Of a DNA stretch of 64,000 nt, positions 1 to 9,165 are shown piece after piece (the first letter of the stretch is position 1; the number at the start of each line of letters is the position of its first letter). The notes under the pieces are model-generated. The model made no database searches, was not told the DNA's origin, and saw nothing but the letters and a program-made list of their open reading frames with translations. The position numbers and the translations under genes were made by a program. This DNA comes from Arenicola marina (lineage: Eukaryota; Annelida; Polychaeta; Arenicolidae): NCBI GenBank assembly GCA_964019135.1, contig OZ025263.1:24365639-24429638 (forward strand). The letters run 5' to 3'.

Positions 1-2365
1 GATGGTGATGTGGTTTGTGTTGTAGTTTCTGTCGTGGTTTGTATTGTAGTTTCTGTTGTGGCTGGCGTTGTGGTTGGTGTTGTGGTTGGTGTTGTAGTTT
101 GTGTTCCAGTTTCCGTTGTGGTTGGTGTAGTGGTTTGTGATGTGGTTTCTGTCGATGTCGGTGTTGTAGTTTGTGTTGTGATTGGTGTTGTGGTTTGTGC
201 CGTAGTTTCTGTTGTGGTTGGTTTTGTGGTTGGTGTTGTGGTATGTGTTGTAGTTTCCGTTGTGGATGGTATTGCGGTTCGTGTCGTGGTTGGTGTTGTA
301 GTTTGTGTTGTAGTTTCCGTTGTGGTTGGTGTTGCGGTTTGTGTTGTAGTTTCTGTCGTGGTTGGTGTTGTAGTTTGTGTTGTGGTTGGTGTTGTGGTTT
401 GTGTTGTAGTTTGTGTTGTGGTAGGTGCTGTGGTTTGGGTTGTAGTTCCGGTTGTGGTTGGTGTTGTGGTTGGTGTTGTGGTTTGTGTTGTAGTTTCTGT
501 CGTGGTTGGTGTTGTAGTTTGTGTTGTGGTTTCCATCGTGGTTGGTGATGTGGTTTGTGTTGTAGTTTGGGTTGTGGTTGGTGTTGTGGTTTGGGTTGTA
601 GTTCCTGTTGTGGTTGGTGTTGTGGTTGGAATTGTGGTTTGTGTTGTAGTTTCTGTCGTGGCTGGTGTTGTAGTTTCTGTTGTGGTTGGTGATGTGGTTT
701 GCGTTGTAGTTTCTTTCGTGGTTGGTGATGTGCTTTGGGTTGTAGTTGCTGTCGTGGTTGGTGTTGTGGTTTGTGTTGTAGTTTCCGTCGTCGTTGGTGT
801 TGTGGTTTGTGTTGTGGTTTGTGTTGTGATTGGTGTTGTTGTTTGCGTTGTAGTTTCTTTCGTGGTTGGTGATGTGCTTTGTGTTGTAGTTGCTGTCGTG
901 GTTGGTGTTGTGGTTTGTGTTGTAGTTGGTGTTGTGGTTTGTGTTGTAGTTTGTGTTGTGGTAGGTGTTGTGGTTTGGGTTGTAGTTCCGGTTGTGGTTG
1001 GTGTTGTGGTTGGTGTTGTGGTTTGTGTTGTAGTTTCTGTCGTGGTTGGTGTTGTAGTTTGTGTTGTGGTTGGTGATGTGGTTTGTGTTGTAGTTTGGGT
1101 TGTGGTTGGTGTTGTGGTTTGGGTTGTAGTTCCTGTTGTGGTTGGTGTTGTGGTTGGTCTTGTGGTTTGTGTTGTAGTTTCTCTCGTGGCTGGTGTTGTA
1201 GTTTCTGTTGTAGTTGGTGATGTGGTTTGTGTTGTAGTTTCTTTCTGGGTTGGTGATGTGGTTTGTGTTGTCGTTGCTGTCGTGGTTGGTGTTGTGGTTT
1301 GTGTTGTAGTTTCCGTTGCGGTTGGGGTCGTGGTTTGTGTTGTTGTCGATGTTGTGGTTGGCGTTGTGGTTTGTGTTGTACTTTCCGTCGTGGTTGGTGT
1401 TGTGGTTTGTGTTGTGGTTTGTGTTGTGGTTGGTGTTGTGGTTTGTGTTGTTGTTTCTGTTGTCGTTGGTGTAGTGGTTGGTGTTGTGGTTTGTGTTGTA
1501 GTTTCCGTCGTGGTTGGTGTTGCGGTTTGTGTTGTTGTTTCTGTTGTGGTTGGTGTTGTGGTTGGTGTTGTGGTTTGTGTTGTGATTGGTGTTGTGGTTT
1601 GTGTTGTGGTTGGTATTGTGGTTGGTGTTGTAGTTTGTGTCGTGGTTTCCGTTGTGGTTGGTGTTGTGGTTGGTGTTGTAGTTTGTGTTGTAGTTTCTGT
1701 TGTGGCTGGTGTTGTTGTTTGTGTTGTAGTTTCTTTTGTGGTTGGTGTTGTGGATTGTGTTGTGGTTTCCGTCGTGGTTGGTGTTGTAGTGGCTGTTGTG
1801 GTTTGTGTTGTAGTGTGTGTGGTTGTTTCAGTGGTAGTGGCCGTTGTTGAACCCGTTGTGGTGGTCGAGGCTGTTGTGCTTTGAGCTGTTGTGCTCTCCG
1901 TTGACGTTGGCCCAGTTACTGTTGTGAATGGCTCTGTCGCCGAAGTTGTCGATCCCGCGGTAGTCGATATTTGTGTTGTGGTATCCGATGGCGTGGTAAG
2001 TGTTGTGGTAAACACGGTGGTCGTCGCAGTGGTAGTTTCCGTTGGGGTTGGCGTTGTTGAAATAGTGGTTGTCTGTGTTGTGCTTGCAGTTGTAGTTTCT
2101 GTTGTCGTTGGCGTGGTGGTTTGTGTTGTAGTTTCTGTCATGGTTGGTGATGTGGTTTGTGTTGTAGTTCCTGTCGTGGTTTGTATTGTAGTTTCTGTTG
2201 TGGCTGGTGTTGTGGTTGGTGTTGTGGTTGGTGTTGTAGTTTGTGTTGCGGTTTCCGTTGTGGTTGGTGTAGTGGTTTGTGATGTGGTTTCTGTCGATGT
2301 CGGTGTTGTAGTTTGTGTTGTGATTGGTGTTGTGGTTTGTGCCGTAGTTTCTGTTGTGGTTGATT
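1..2365. repeat. 36-bp-type tandem repeat with higher-order duplications
   Basis: Degenerate 36-bp units (12 codons) fill the stretch. Longer duplications are layered on top: about 215 bp at the left edge recur 2142 bp downstream (around 2149-2362), and a block near 421-535 recurs 540 bp later at 961-1075. All offsets are multiples of three, so the reading frame is kept. A less repetitive stretch (about 1850-2090) separates two repeat blocks. Confidence 0.9.
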
Positions 2366-2407
2366 TTAGCTTTACTTGGCTTGAAAACTCGCATATGTTA
2401 TGTCTGA
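1..2407 (-). CDS. Threonine-rich mucin-like exon (partial, runs off left edge)
   Basis: On the minus strand one frame is open from about 2407 to the left edge, roughly 800 codons, and reads mostly Thr with Pro, Gln, Glu and Ser in units such as TTTETTTQTTTP. This is the composition of heavily O-glycosylated mucin (PTS) domains. Around 1900-1950 it contains PFTTVTGPTSTE, nearly the same as PFTTITGPTSTA/E in the exon at 4919-5089, which ties the two together. The start at 2407 is inferred from an AG acceptor at 2408-2409 whose phase fits the upstream micro-exon; its pyrimidine tract is weak and other acceptors nearby are possible. The plus strand of the same DNA is also open as a Val-rich frame to 1884, which I regard as the shadow of Thr codons. 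The likely product is a secreted or membrane mucin. The identity of the gene is unknown. Confidence 0.6.
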
Positions 2408-2819
2408 CTGTATGTTGGTGAACATATTAGAGCCATATTGGACATAAATAAATTAAGACGGCAAAGGAGCCATTTTGTTTTGAATTCGATTCTGTATGAG
2501 AGCGCTTACTTACAATCATGCACAAAAAATGATGGGAAACCAATTACACACGGTATAGAATTATCGCTACGAAATGGAGTTTGTAGTGGATGAAGATATA
2601 GTCACATAGTCCTCAGTACATGGTCCACATGGCTGTCAGATAATCTTTAGTACATGGTCCTCATGGTTGTCAGATAGTCCTCAATACATGTCTCTCTGCA
2701 TTTATGTAGGCACAGCGATTTTTCTCCATTTTTATTCGGGTCAAATTTAACCATACAATAGCTCGAAAACTATAAAAACTATAAATGTGAGGTGAAATCT
2801 GGCACCACATTTCTTTTGT
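2408..2819. other. Probable intron sequence with a ~34-bp tandem repeat
   Basis: No coding evidence. A unit of about 34-35 bp containing AGTACATGGTCC(A/T)CATGG is repeated about 2.4 times at 2608-2690. Confidence 0.5.
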
Positions 2820-3433
2820 GCCTCCAAAGAAGAATACTTTGAGACAAGCCGCGGATCTCTAAAGCCAATATTAACGGAGGTACGAAGAAAAATTCGTGAC
2901 CTTTGCCTTGTTGTGACCTTGACCTTGGAAGCGCGACCTTAATCAATATAGTACTTTGCGCCCAAATACTAATGTCATGTCTCACGCAAGGTGTCGTTTG
3001 TCTGACATGTCCCCTTCATGGAGAAATTGGGGGGGCCATTTTCCCGCCAAACTGCTCCCGTAGCGTCCCATGTTAAATTTTGGGAATTTTTAGCGGGAAA
3101 ACTATTTGGGCGATTTGCACAAATGAAAGATGATATAGAAGGTACTAATGGGCCCAATACGAAAAATAATGTGCAGCGTGATTAAATAGAAATTGCGAAC
3201 GTTATAGCGATTTTTCCGTTTTTGGTCCGATCTTTCAATGGTTAGACGAATTTCGAAAAATTCCTGTGACCTTGACCTTTGACCTACATGGCCCATCTAC
3301 GAACTTAGCCTGACCATTGCCATTTCGCATCATTTTGTGAATTTTGAAGTCGATATCTTAAGGCATTCGACAGATATGGCGCGACAAGTCAAACAGACAA
3401 ACAGACTCACTGACAAACGTAGATTTTCGTCTT
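2820..3433 (-). repeat. Dispersed repeat A, copy 1
   Basis: About 610 bp match, in reverse orientation, the segment at 16598-17232 along their whole length with scattered substitutions and small indels. Shared landmarks are AAGACGAAAA at the end, TTAAGATATCGACTTC, AATTTTTCGAAATTCG and AAATTCCCAAAATTTAACAT, with several AAGGTCAAGGTCAC-like motifs. No protein is apparent in either copy. The family is unknown to me. Confidence 0.85.
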
Positions 3434-4565
3434 AATAAACAATGGTCTTGTTAATTAGGCATACAAACCTTTTCAGGCGGCACTGATAGCCTGTGTTGGC
3501 GATATAAGCGTGCCGCACGTATATACATCGATATACATCTTCAGCGATATGCTTACATACATATACACCGATAACCCAACTATTTGTAATCAATCAAGGA
3601 ATGCGGCGTAATTCTTAACAAGCGAAGTATATGGCCACATCAGAAGGAAGATGAGGAAGGCATGTGTTACTAGATGAGGCACATATTAGCCTTAGTGGTG
3701 TATGGTTTGCCAGAGAGCCAATGTCAACATAAGCATGCCACAGAACAGATTATACTGTTATACACATAGGAATGTATATATATCCTCTCGATCACAGCAG
3801 TCAAAAAGAGCGGAAAAACACTGATGCTATAAACCTCTCGATTGAGCGATAATGGGGAATATGGCCAGGAGTATCTGAATTTAGTTATATCTCGATAATA
3901 AATGAAATAAATTACTGACAATATGATGACAGATGGCTTATGCGCACAGTGTGATATGGATGATTTGACGAAGTTTACAATGTGGTATGGATGAAATCAA
4001 TAAAAACCAGACAAAAGACACACGCATATCCATGATGACGGATAAAACACGAGTCTCAAATCAAGCCATGTTCATTTATTTTTGCTAAACCAAAATTTGA
4101 TCAAAATAATTGATATATTTGAGGCACCAAAAGGGACTTACAACGATAGACATTGACTTGATTTGAGCTCTGCATTGATGTATATTTATATCAGGTACCA
4201 TTGGGATTCCGGCAAGTTCTTTGTTGCGACATTGTCCGTTTCGTGTTGCTCAGTTAGCGGGGAATATTTTGCTTTCAATATTGATAATCGTCAAACGTGG
4301 TGATAAAGAATAGAAACGTAGTTTCATTTACAAATATCCAGATATTGAGATTTCCCAAACGTTGTCGGTTGGTGTTAAGCCTGAACTGTTGGCCAGAGTT
4401 CATGGCCGACTATCATCAGAGCTGTGCGGCTGGGGAATAGGGGAGTAGTGCGCTGAGCAAACGGTACGTGTCACACAGAGAACAGGGCCCCCCAGCGGAC
4501 AAGTGACGATACACGCAATAGCGTAAGAAAACGAAGCATCTAAAGGAACGCCAAATGGTACTCAC
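3434..4565. other. Probable intron of the mucin-like gene
   Basis: Lies between the inferred exons ending at 4566 and starting at 2407. No ORF, RNA gene or recognisable repeat beyond short AT-rich runs. Confidence 0.4.
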
Positions 4566-4580
4566 TAGTTGTCGTTGGTT
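4566..4580 (-). CDS. 15-nt micro-exon of the mucin-like gene
   Basis: On the minus strand a pyrimidine-rich tract ends in TTTGTAG, followed by AACCAACGACAACTA and then the perfect donor GTGAGT. The exon enters and leaves in phase 1. With the G left over from the exon at 4919-5089 it reads Glu-Pro-Thr-Thr-Thr, the same composition as the exons on either side. Fifteen nucleotides is too short to prove coding. The combination of acceptor, donor, phase and amino-acid content is what supports it. RNA reads would settle it. Confidence 0.5.
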
Positions 4581-4918
4581 CTACAAATAAAGAGAAAAAA
4601 ACATTGATATAAATGTAAGAAGCATTCGGCTATTAACTAATAAGACCGTAACACAGCAATATTAATACATAGTTCGCCATTAACTAAAACATTTCGTTTT
4701 TAAACGTGAATAATAATAAACTTATTTTGGACTTTTCATTAGAATTATAGCATCTTGAACATGACAGTTATTTAATGTAGTACATCCAATTGTCAACTAT
4801 CACATTTAATCTAACTCATCCAAGGAGTTTTACGATGGCCACTAAGATTACGTAAATAATTATTGCAACATCTGTCTATAGCAGCAGCTGGCCTACAGAT
4901 AGAGAGAGGTCCGCTTAC

Positions 4919-5089
4919 CTGTAGTAGTTTGCGTTGTGGTTTGTGTTGTAGGTTCTGTGGATGTTGGTCCTGTGATGGTGGTGAAGGGCGCGGTTGATGT
5001 GGGTCCTGTTATTGTTGTGAATGGGAAGGTCGTGTAGGTCACAGTGGACGACCCAGCATCCAGAGTGTGGATGTGTACCGCCAACACGG
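4919..5089 (-). CDS. Exon of Thr-rich mucin-like gene
   Basis: 171 nt, bounded on the minus strand by a strong acceptor (a pyrimidine tract ending CCCTTTGTACAG) and the donor GTAAGC. It is symmetric (phase 1 in, phase 1 out). It reads VLAVHIHTLDAGSSTVTYTTF, then two copies of a (P)FTTITGPTST(A/E) unit and TTQTTTQTTT. The unit recurs in the large exon at 1-2407, so both very likely belong to the same transcript. It is probably extracellular and O-glycosylated. The first 20 residues match nothing I recognise. Confidence 0.7.
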
Positions 5090-5478
5090 CTGTACAAAGG
5101 GAAGAGCAAAAATAGTCCTGGACCCATCAGATCAATATTCCACTGGCACCACGTAATTATATGGTACCTTTGGCCGCCCAATATATCTTTACAGGAGAAA
5201 TTCATTTTCCAAAGGCAGCACGATGAAATAGGCTTCTAAGAGCCACCACGAGTAAGACTAAATCAAACTCTTACTTAATATCCACAGAAATCGATCATCT
5301 TCATTTTATTTTAAATGTTACGCGCGAAAACGTATCACTGATTAAGCTTATAGTGCACATGGAAACGTTCTAAAGGACAAACACTAACATGCAGGCGGAT
5401 AATTTGAAAGTAGTTTAATACAATGTTGGTACCAACTTCTAGAACAACAGAAGATTGAAGTGATGTTGCTAGACGTAC

Positions 5479-5553
5479 CCATAATGAGAGTCCACGAGGA
5501 CTTCGCGAGTGTAAAGCTCTTGTTCGCCATCTTCTTCGATATTAGGACTTAGT
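5479..5553 (-). CDS. Candidate 75-nt exon
   Basis: On the minus strand a T-rich tract ending in TTTACAG is followed by 75 nt open in only one frame (reading LSPNIEEDGEQELYTREVLV and a few more residues) and the donor GTACGT. The exon is symmetric (phase 2 in, phase 2 out). It does not connect in phase to the next exon at 4919-5089, so either another exon lies between or this belongs to a different transcript. The acidic, non-repetitive content suggests a folded or cytoplasmic segment. Function unknown. Confidence 0.4.
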
Positions 5554-5557
5554 CTGT

Positions 5558-5755
5558 AAACATGACAAAAAAACATTTGCTTAGAAACATGACAAAAGAA
5601 CATTTGCCTAAAAACTATAGAACATTTGATTAGAAACATGGCAAAAGAACATTTGCTTAGAAACATGTCAAAAAGTACATTTTTACTTAGAAACATGGCA
5701 TAATATTTGCTTTAAAACATGACAAAATATCTGTTTAGAAACATGACCAAGCAAA
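5558..5755. repeat. ~28-bp tandem repeat next to an exon
   Basis: About six degenerate copies of AAACATGACAAAAGAACATT plus TGCTTAG. The array abuts the acceptor of the candidate exon at 5479-5553; its first unit supplies the acceptor and part of the pyrimidine tract. Confidence 0.8.
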
Positions 5756-6681
5756 CCATCAGGTTAATCTATCTTCACCGGGACATTACTCCACCCCAAC
5801 AAACTGGCCGTGTTGTAACATGGCCCACCGGCCAAAACGCGGTCCGCCTTTATTCATGTCCCTCTGTGCGACTAATATTGCATGTAACTTTACTTCCTTT
5901 CACTCTATGATACTCAATCAAGTACCATTCTCTTGCCCAGAACAAGGCCTATCCAGTGATATATACATTGCATTATTAGATAGTCATCCAGACCCCAATT
6001 AGGCTAGGAATGGGACCTCGATAAACAGGTCTCAAAACCGGCAGAAAAGTTAGCCCAAAATTGGTTTTTAAATCGTCACAACTTCGTTAATATTCATCGT
6101 AGATCGCTAAAACTATGACCAATCATTTTCTGGACGAGATCGTTCGAATCGTATATATTTTGTTTGGCATTTCTAAACAAAATGGTCTGACCTCACTACC
6201 TTGGGATCTGTATACTCTCACCGCAGTGGTGACGCACATTCCCTTTAAATATAATAAAATAAAATAGGCAAATACTGCTACTGTTAATATCGTGAATATA
6301 AGGTGAGCTGGGCGGGACGCCACAGCGTAACCTTTACAGGGGGCTATACTCGATACATAGGGATCCAAAGACTAAGACTGTGCAATGGTGGCCTATGCTA
6401 GATACAAGGGGATCCAAAGACTAAGATGTAAACCCTGGGCATTGTGTTGATACGGGAGGCCTTTCGTGTCTTTGGGGAAGTTAGCCGGCGCTCCCGTACG
6501 TAAAAGTATCAGCAGTAGAAAAACGCAGAGTCCGCTCGTATGGCTGTGCTTCGTTTATTTCCCGTGCAGAGAGAGTATGGCTGATGTACAATAGTGGCAG
6601 TCCTGGTCGGCGGCATCGGTGGAAGGTCGGCGGGCAGCGTTGTGGTCCTCGGGGTGTCCTCGTATTCTCGTCTGTCTTGAC
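5756..6681. other. Non-coding stretch before the Ty3/gypsy insertion
   Basis: No supported gene. Around 6340-6425 a unit ending GGATCCAAAGACTAAGA occurs twice. The rest shows nothing recognisable. Confidence 0.4.
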
Positions 6682-6685
6682 CACC
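6682..6685. repeat. Target-site duplication, left copy (CACC)
   Basis: The four bases directly before the 5' LTR recur directly after the 3' LTR (16227-16230). Four base pairs is short for Ty3/gypsy, which more often gives 4-5 bp. Confidence 0.7.
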
Positions 6686-7168
6686 TGTGGTATTCGGGTG
6701 CCCATACTTTTGGCCCCGAGTGTAGTCTCGCGAGCGTCGCGATAGCAACCGAAACGGTGATGTCACCGCTTGGCTTGGGTCTGGGCGGTGAGTCAGCGGG
6801 GAGGCAGCGAGCGAGACGGTCGCACTTTTTAGGTAGAAATAGTTTTTGAGTTCTTGGATTCACCGCCCTGCGGAGCAAGGGGCTGGCAGCAGTTCTACCA
6901 ATTGCTGCCAGGTAAGTGACACCGATTACGGAGTCGTAACTTGTGTTTTATTTGGGTTTAAGGGTGTCTTAATAAATCATTGAAACTTTAACCACTTCGT
7001 TTCGCCTCAGTGCCTTCGCCACCACGTGTTAACGCAAGACCGAATTCGGAACGAACACCCAGTTGGGGTTGTCGAAATTAAGTTTAGATCCAATTAGAAT
7101 AACACAACGAGAAGTACATCAAAGTAAAGTAAAGACTCCCCCCCCCCCCCCATTCCTAAAATATCACA
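6686..7168 (+). repeat. 5' LTR of the intact Ty3/gypsy element
   Basis: 483 bp, starting TGTGGTAT and ending ATATCACA (near-perfect short inverted ends, TG...CA). It matches the 3' LTR base for base by eye except for the C run near its end (14 C here, 12 C there). It contains AATAAA at 6971. A consensus splice donor (CAG/GTAAGT at 6911) and a pyrimidine-rich acceptor (CTCAG at 7010) would bound a 99-nt intron. Confidence 0.95.
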
Positions 7169-7170
7169 TT

Positions 7171-7188
7171 TGGTGCCGTGAACCTGCG
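7171..7188 (+). promoter_or_regulatory. Putative primer-binding site
   Basis: TGGTGCCGTGAACCTGCG starts two bases after the 5' LTR. The TGG start is complementary to a tRNA 3'-CCA end, as expected for minus-strand priming. I cannot assign the tRNA. Confidence 0.75.
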
Positions 7189-7221
7189 GTCTTTTCACGT
7201 GGTTGAGCGACAAGTGGCACC

Positions 7222-9165
7222 ATGGCGGAACGCCGTGGGTTAGGCTTCATGGCTAGGTTAGAAAGTTGGTTGAGTGAGGACGATACAGACTTCCCCGTTC
7301 ACGGAGAGAGGGTTGGAAATTTAGGCCGTGGGATACGTGACCATGTGGGGATTCAGTCAGAGAAGCGCGAGGAATATGATTTGGGACCTGTCGAGGCTCA
7401 GGTAGGCGAGGACAGTTCAGCCAGGGGTGCGCCTCAAATTTTGTTGCACAATTCTAAGATGGCGGCTCGGCCTTCTTCCCCAAATCGGCCGGGCGATCAC
7501 GTGACCGAAATGCCGGCCCCTGATTGGCTCAGGAGTGCGCGTCCCGCCAAAAGCGAGTTCGCGCGGGATTCTCAGCGGGTTGGTGTCATAAGGGGAATGC
7601 AAGATGGCCGCGCCCATGACACCGTGTTCGGTGAGCAGGCTACCCCGGGTTTTCCCAATGTTACTGCTGATGTGACAACACCTCAGGGTGTCAGCAATCG
7701 AACTCAAAGCGTTAGATGGGATGGTTACAGGCCAGAGGGGGTGGGTTATGGGCCCCCAAGCGCTGTGCCGTTCGCTGGCAACCCCCATCAGGGGCAACTG
7801 CATCACTCTCGCTTAGCGGAGTCTGCACCCAACCCAGCTGACAGGGGCCACTGGCAGCCAGGGCCTGGCAGCTGTGAAGCAGCGGGCATTTCCCCTGGTG
7901 GCTATACAGGTGTCAGCCCGGCTGGTTACCAAGGAGTGCGAGGTGTATTCCCCGAGCCTGATGGGTTTGTTCATGGACCGAGAGGGCATCCAGTGCCAGG
8001 TGGGGAGTGCTTGCCTGTGAACCCCTTAAGTCCGGCAGATCTGAAACAGGTTTTGTGGCAAGCTGGGCTGGAGAAGTGCCCCAAATTGCCGACATTTTCC
8101 GGTTCGACTGACAGCAGCGCGGTGCAGGACTTCTTAAGCCGGTTCGACACAATAGCCAATCTGTGTTGCTGGACAGCAGGTCAGCGGGGTCTAAACCTGA
8201 AATTGTGTTTGCAAGGTGAGGCCTACAGACTGGTTGTCCGCCAAGGCAATGATGATTACTGGTCCTTGCGTTCTGCACTGCTGTGGCAGTACAAGCCGTG
8301 CATTGGTGATGTTGCGGTCCGAATATTCCGGCAACGGAAGAAGGGCAAGACAGAACCGTATCGGTTGTTTGCCAACGAACTCCAGATCTTGGCGAGACAA
8401 GCCTATCCCCACTCTGATGAGTACAGTCGCCAAGCGATGGTCAGAGAACAGTTTGTAGGTGGGATAGCAGACGACTTCACCCGCAGGCTGTTGTTCATGG
8501 AGGGTGATGTCCCCATAGAGCGTCTGGTAGACCTGGCCGACCGAAGCGATCAGTTCGCTTCCCCACTTGGGTGGGTTAGTAAACCAGCGCCGGCCCCTAT
8601 CTACCGGGCGTCTGCTGCAACTGACGAGTCACAGCCGGATAATGAAGACTCTGATGGGACCGAACATGAGGTGGAGGGGCTGATTTCACGCCTCAGTGAG
8701 GTCATGAGGTCCCAGGGTAGGGGAAAGAGAGTCAGTCATGGTGGATCAATCGATGGTCAGGTAGACTCGAGACGGCCACGTCGGGATGACAGTTACCGTG
8801 ATGTCAGGACCCGTGACACCCATTACGCTGACCGACGGCCAAGCAGCAGAGACAGCCACACCAGCGGACAGACCAGGTCTCCACACTCCCATTTTTCTGA
8901 CAAGCGGAACTACCCCTCTGGGAGACGCCGATACTCCCCTGACCGTTATACGGACAGGCGGGACAGAGACAGGGACCCAGACAGGGACAGGGAGCGTGAA
9001 CGGCTTCGGCGAGAGAATCGCTGTTTCCGCTGTGGCCAGACTGGACATTACTGGTTGGGGTGTCGGGTTAAGATTGAGAGCAGACCGGGAGACTACTCGC
9101 CCCGTGAGACTGACAACGCTCGGTCGGAGCAGCCGGGACAGCAGGCTTCTGGGTCCCCAAACTAA
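7222..9165 (+). CDS. gag: Gag polyprotein of the Ty3/gypsy element
   Basis: 647 codons starting at an ATG in good context (CACCATGG), the first long frame after the primer-binding site. The N-terminal 270 residues are low-complexity and Gly/Pro-rich. A capsid-like helical region spans about residues 270-460. An acidic stretch and a long Arg/Asp/Ser-rich region (about 530-600) follow, then one CCHC zinc knuckle C601-x2-C604-x4-H609-x4-C614 (CFRCGQTGHYWLGC), typical of a nucleocapsid domain binding element RNA. Gag should form the virus-like particle. The stop TAA at 9163 directly follows a slippery heptamer that leads into pol. Confidence 0.93.
   Translation: MAERRGLGFMARLESWLSEDDTDFPVHGERVGNLGRGIRDHVGIQSEKREEYDLGPVEAQVGEDSSARGAPQILLHNSKMAARPSSPNRPGDHVTEMPAPDWLRSARPAKSEFARDSQRVGVIRGMQDGRAHDTVFGEQATPGFPNVTADVTTPQGVSNRTQSVRWDGYRPEGVGYGPPSAVPFAGNPHQGQLHHSRLAESAPNPADRGHWQPGPGSCEAAGISPGGYTGVSPAGYQGVRGVFPEPDGFVHGPRGHPVPGGECLPVNPLSPADLKQVLWQAGLEKCPKLPTFSGSTDSSAVQDFLSRFDTIANLCCWTAGQRGLNLKLCLQGEAYRLVVRQGNDDYWSLRSALLWQYKPCIGDVAVRIFRQRKKGKTEPYRLFANELQILARQAYPHSDEYSRQAMVREQFVGGIADDFTRRLLFMEGDVPIERLVDLADRSDQFASPLGWVSKPAPAPIYRASAATDESQPDNEDSDGTEHEVEGLISRLSEVMRSQGRGKRVSHGGSIDGQVDSRRPRRDDSYRDVRTRDTHYADRRPSSRDSHTSGQTRSPHSHFSDKRNYPSGRRRYSPDRYTDRRDRDRDPDRDRERERLRRENRCFRCGQTGHYWLGCRVKIESRPGDYSPRETDNARSEQPGQQASGSPN
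9156..9162 (+). promoter_or_regulatory. Probable -1 ribosomal frameshift site (gag to pol)
   Basis: C CCA AAC, read with its gag-frame spacing, fits the X XXY YYZ slippery rule and lies directly before the gag stop codon TAA. The -1 frame is open from 9114 into pol, so a slip here gives one Gag-Pol product. Pol has no ATG near its start, which supports frameshifting. I did not identify the usual downstream stem-loop or pseudoknot with certainty. Confidence 0.6.

Noticed and set aside
10-1884. 624-codon Val-rich plus-strand frame
   Set aside because: It is the complement of Thr codons in a tandem repeat. Splice sites, composition and the shared TTITGPTST unit place the gene on the minus strand.
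5558-5755. CRISPR array
   Set aside because: Units are contiguous and degenerate with no unique spacers, and the DNA is eukaryotic.
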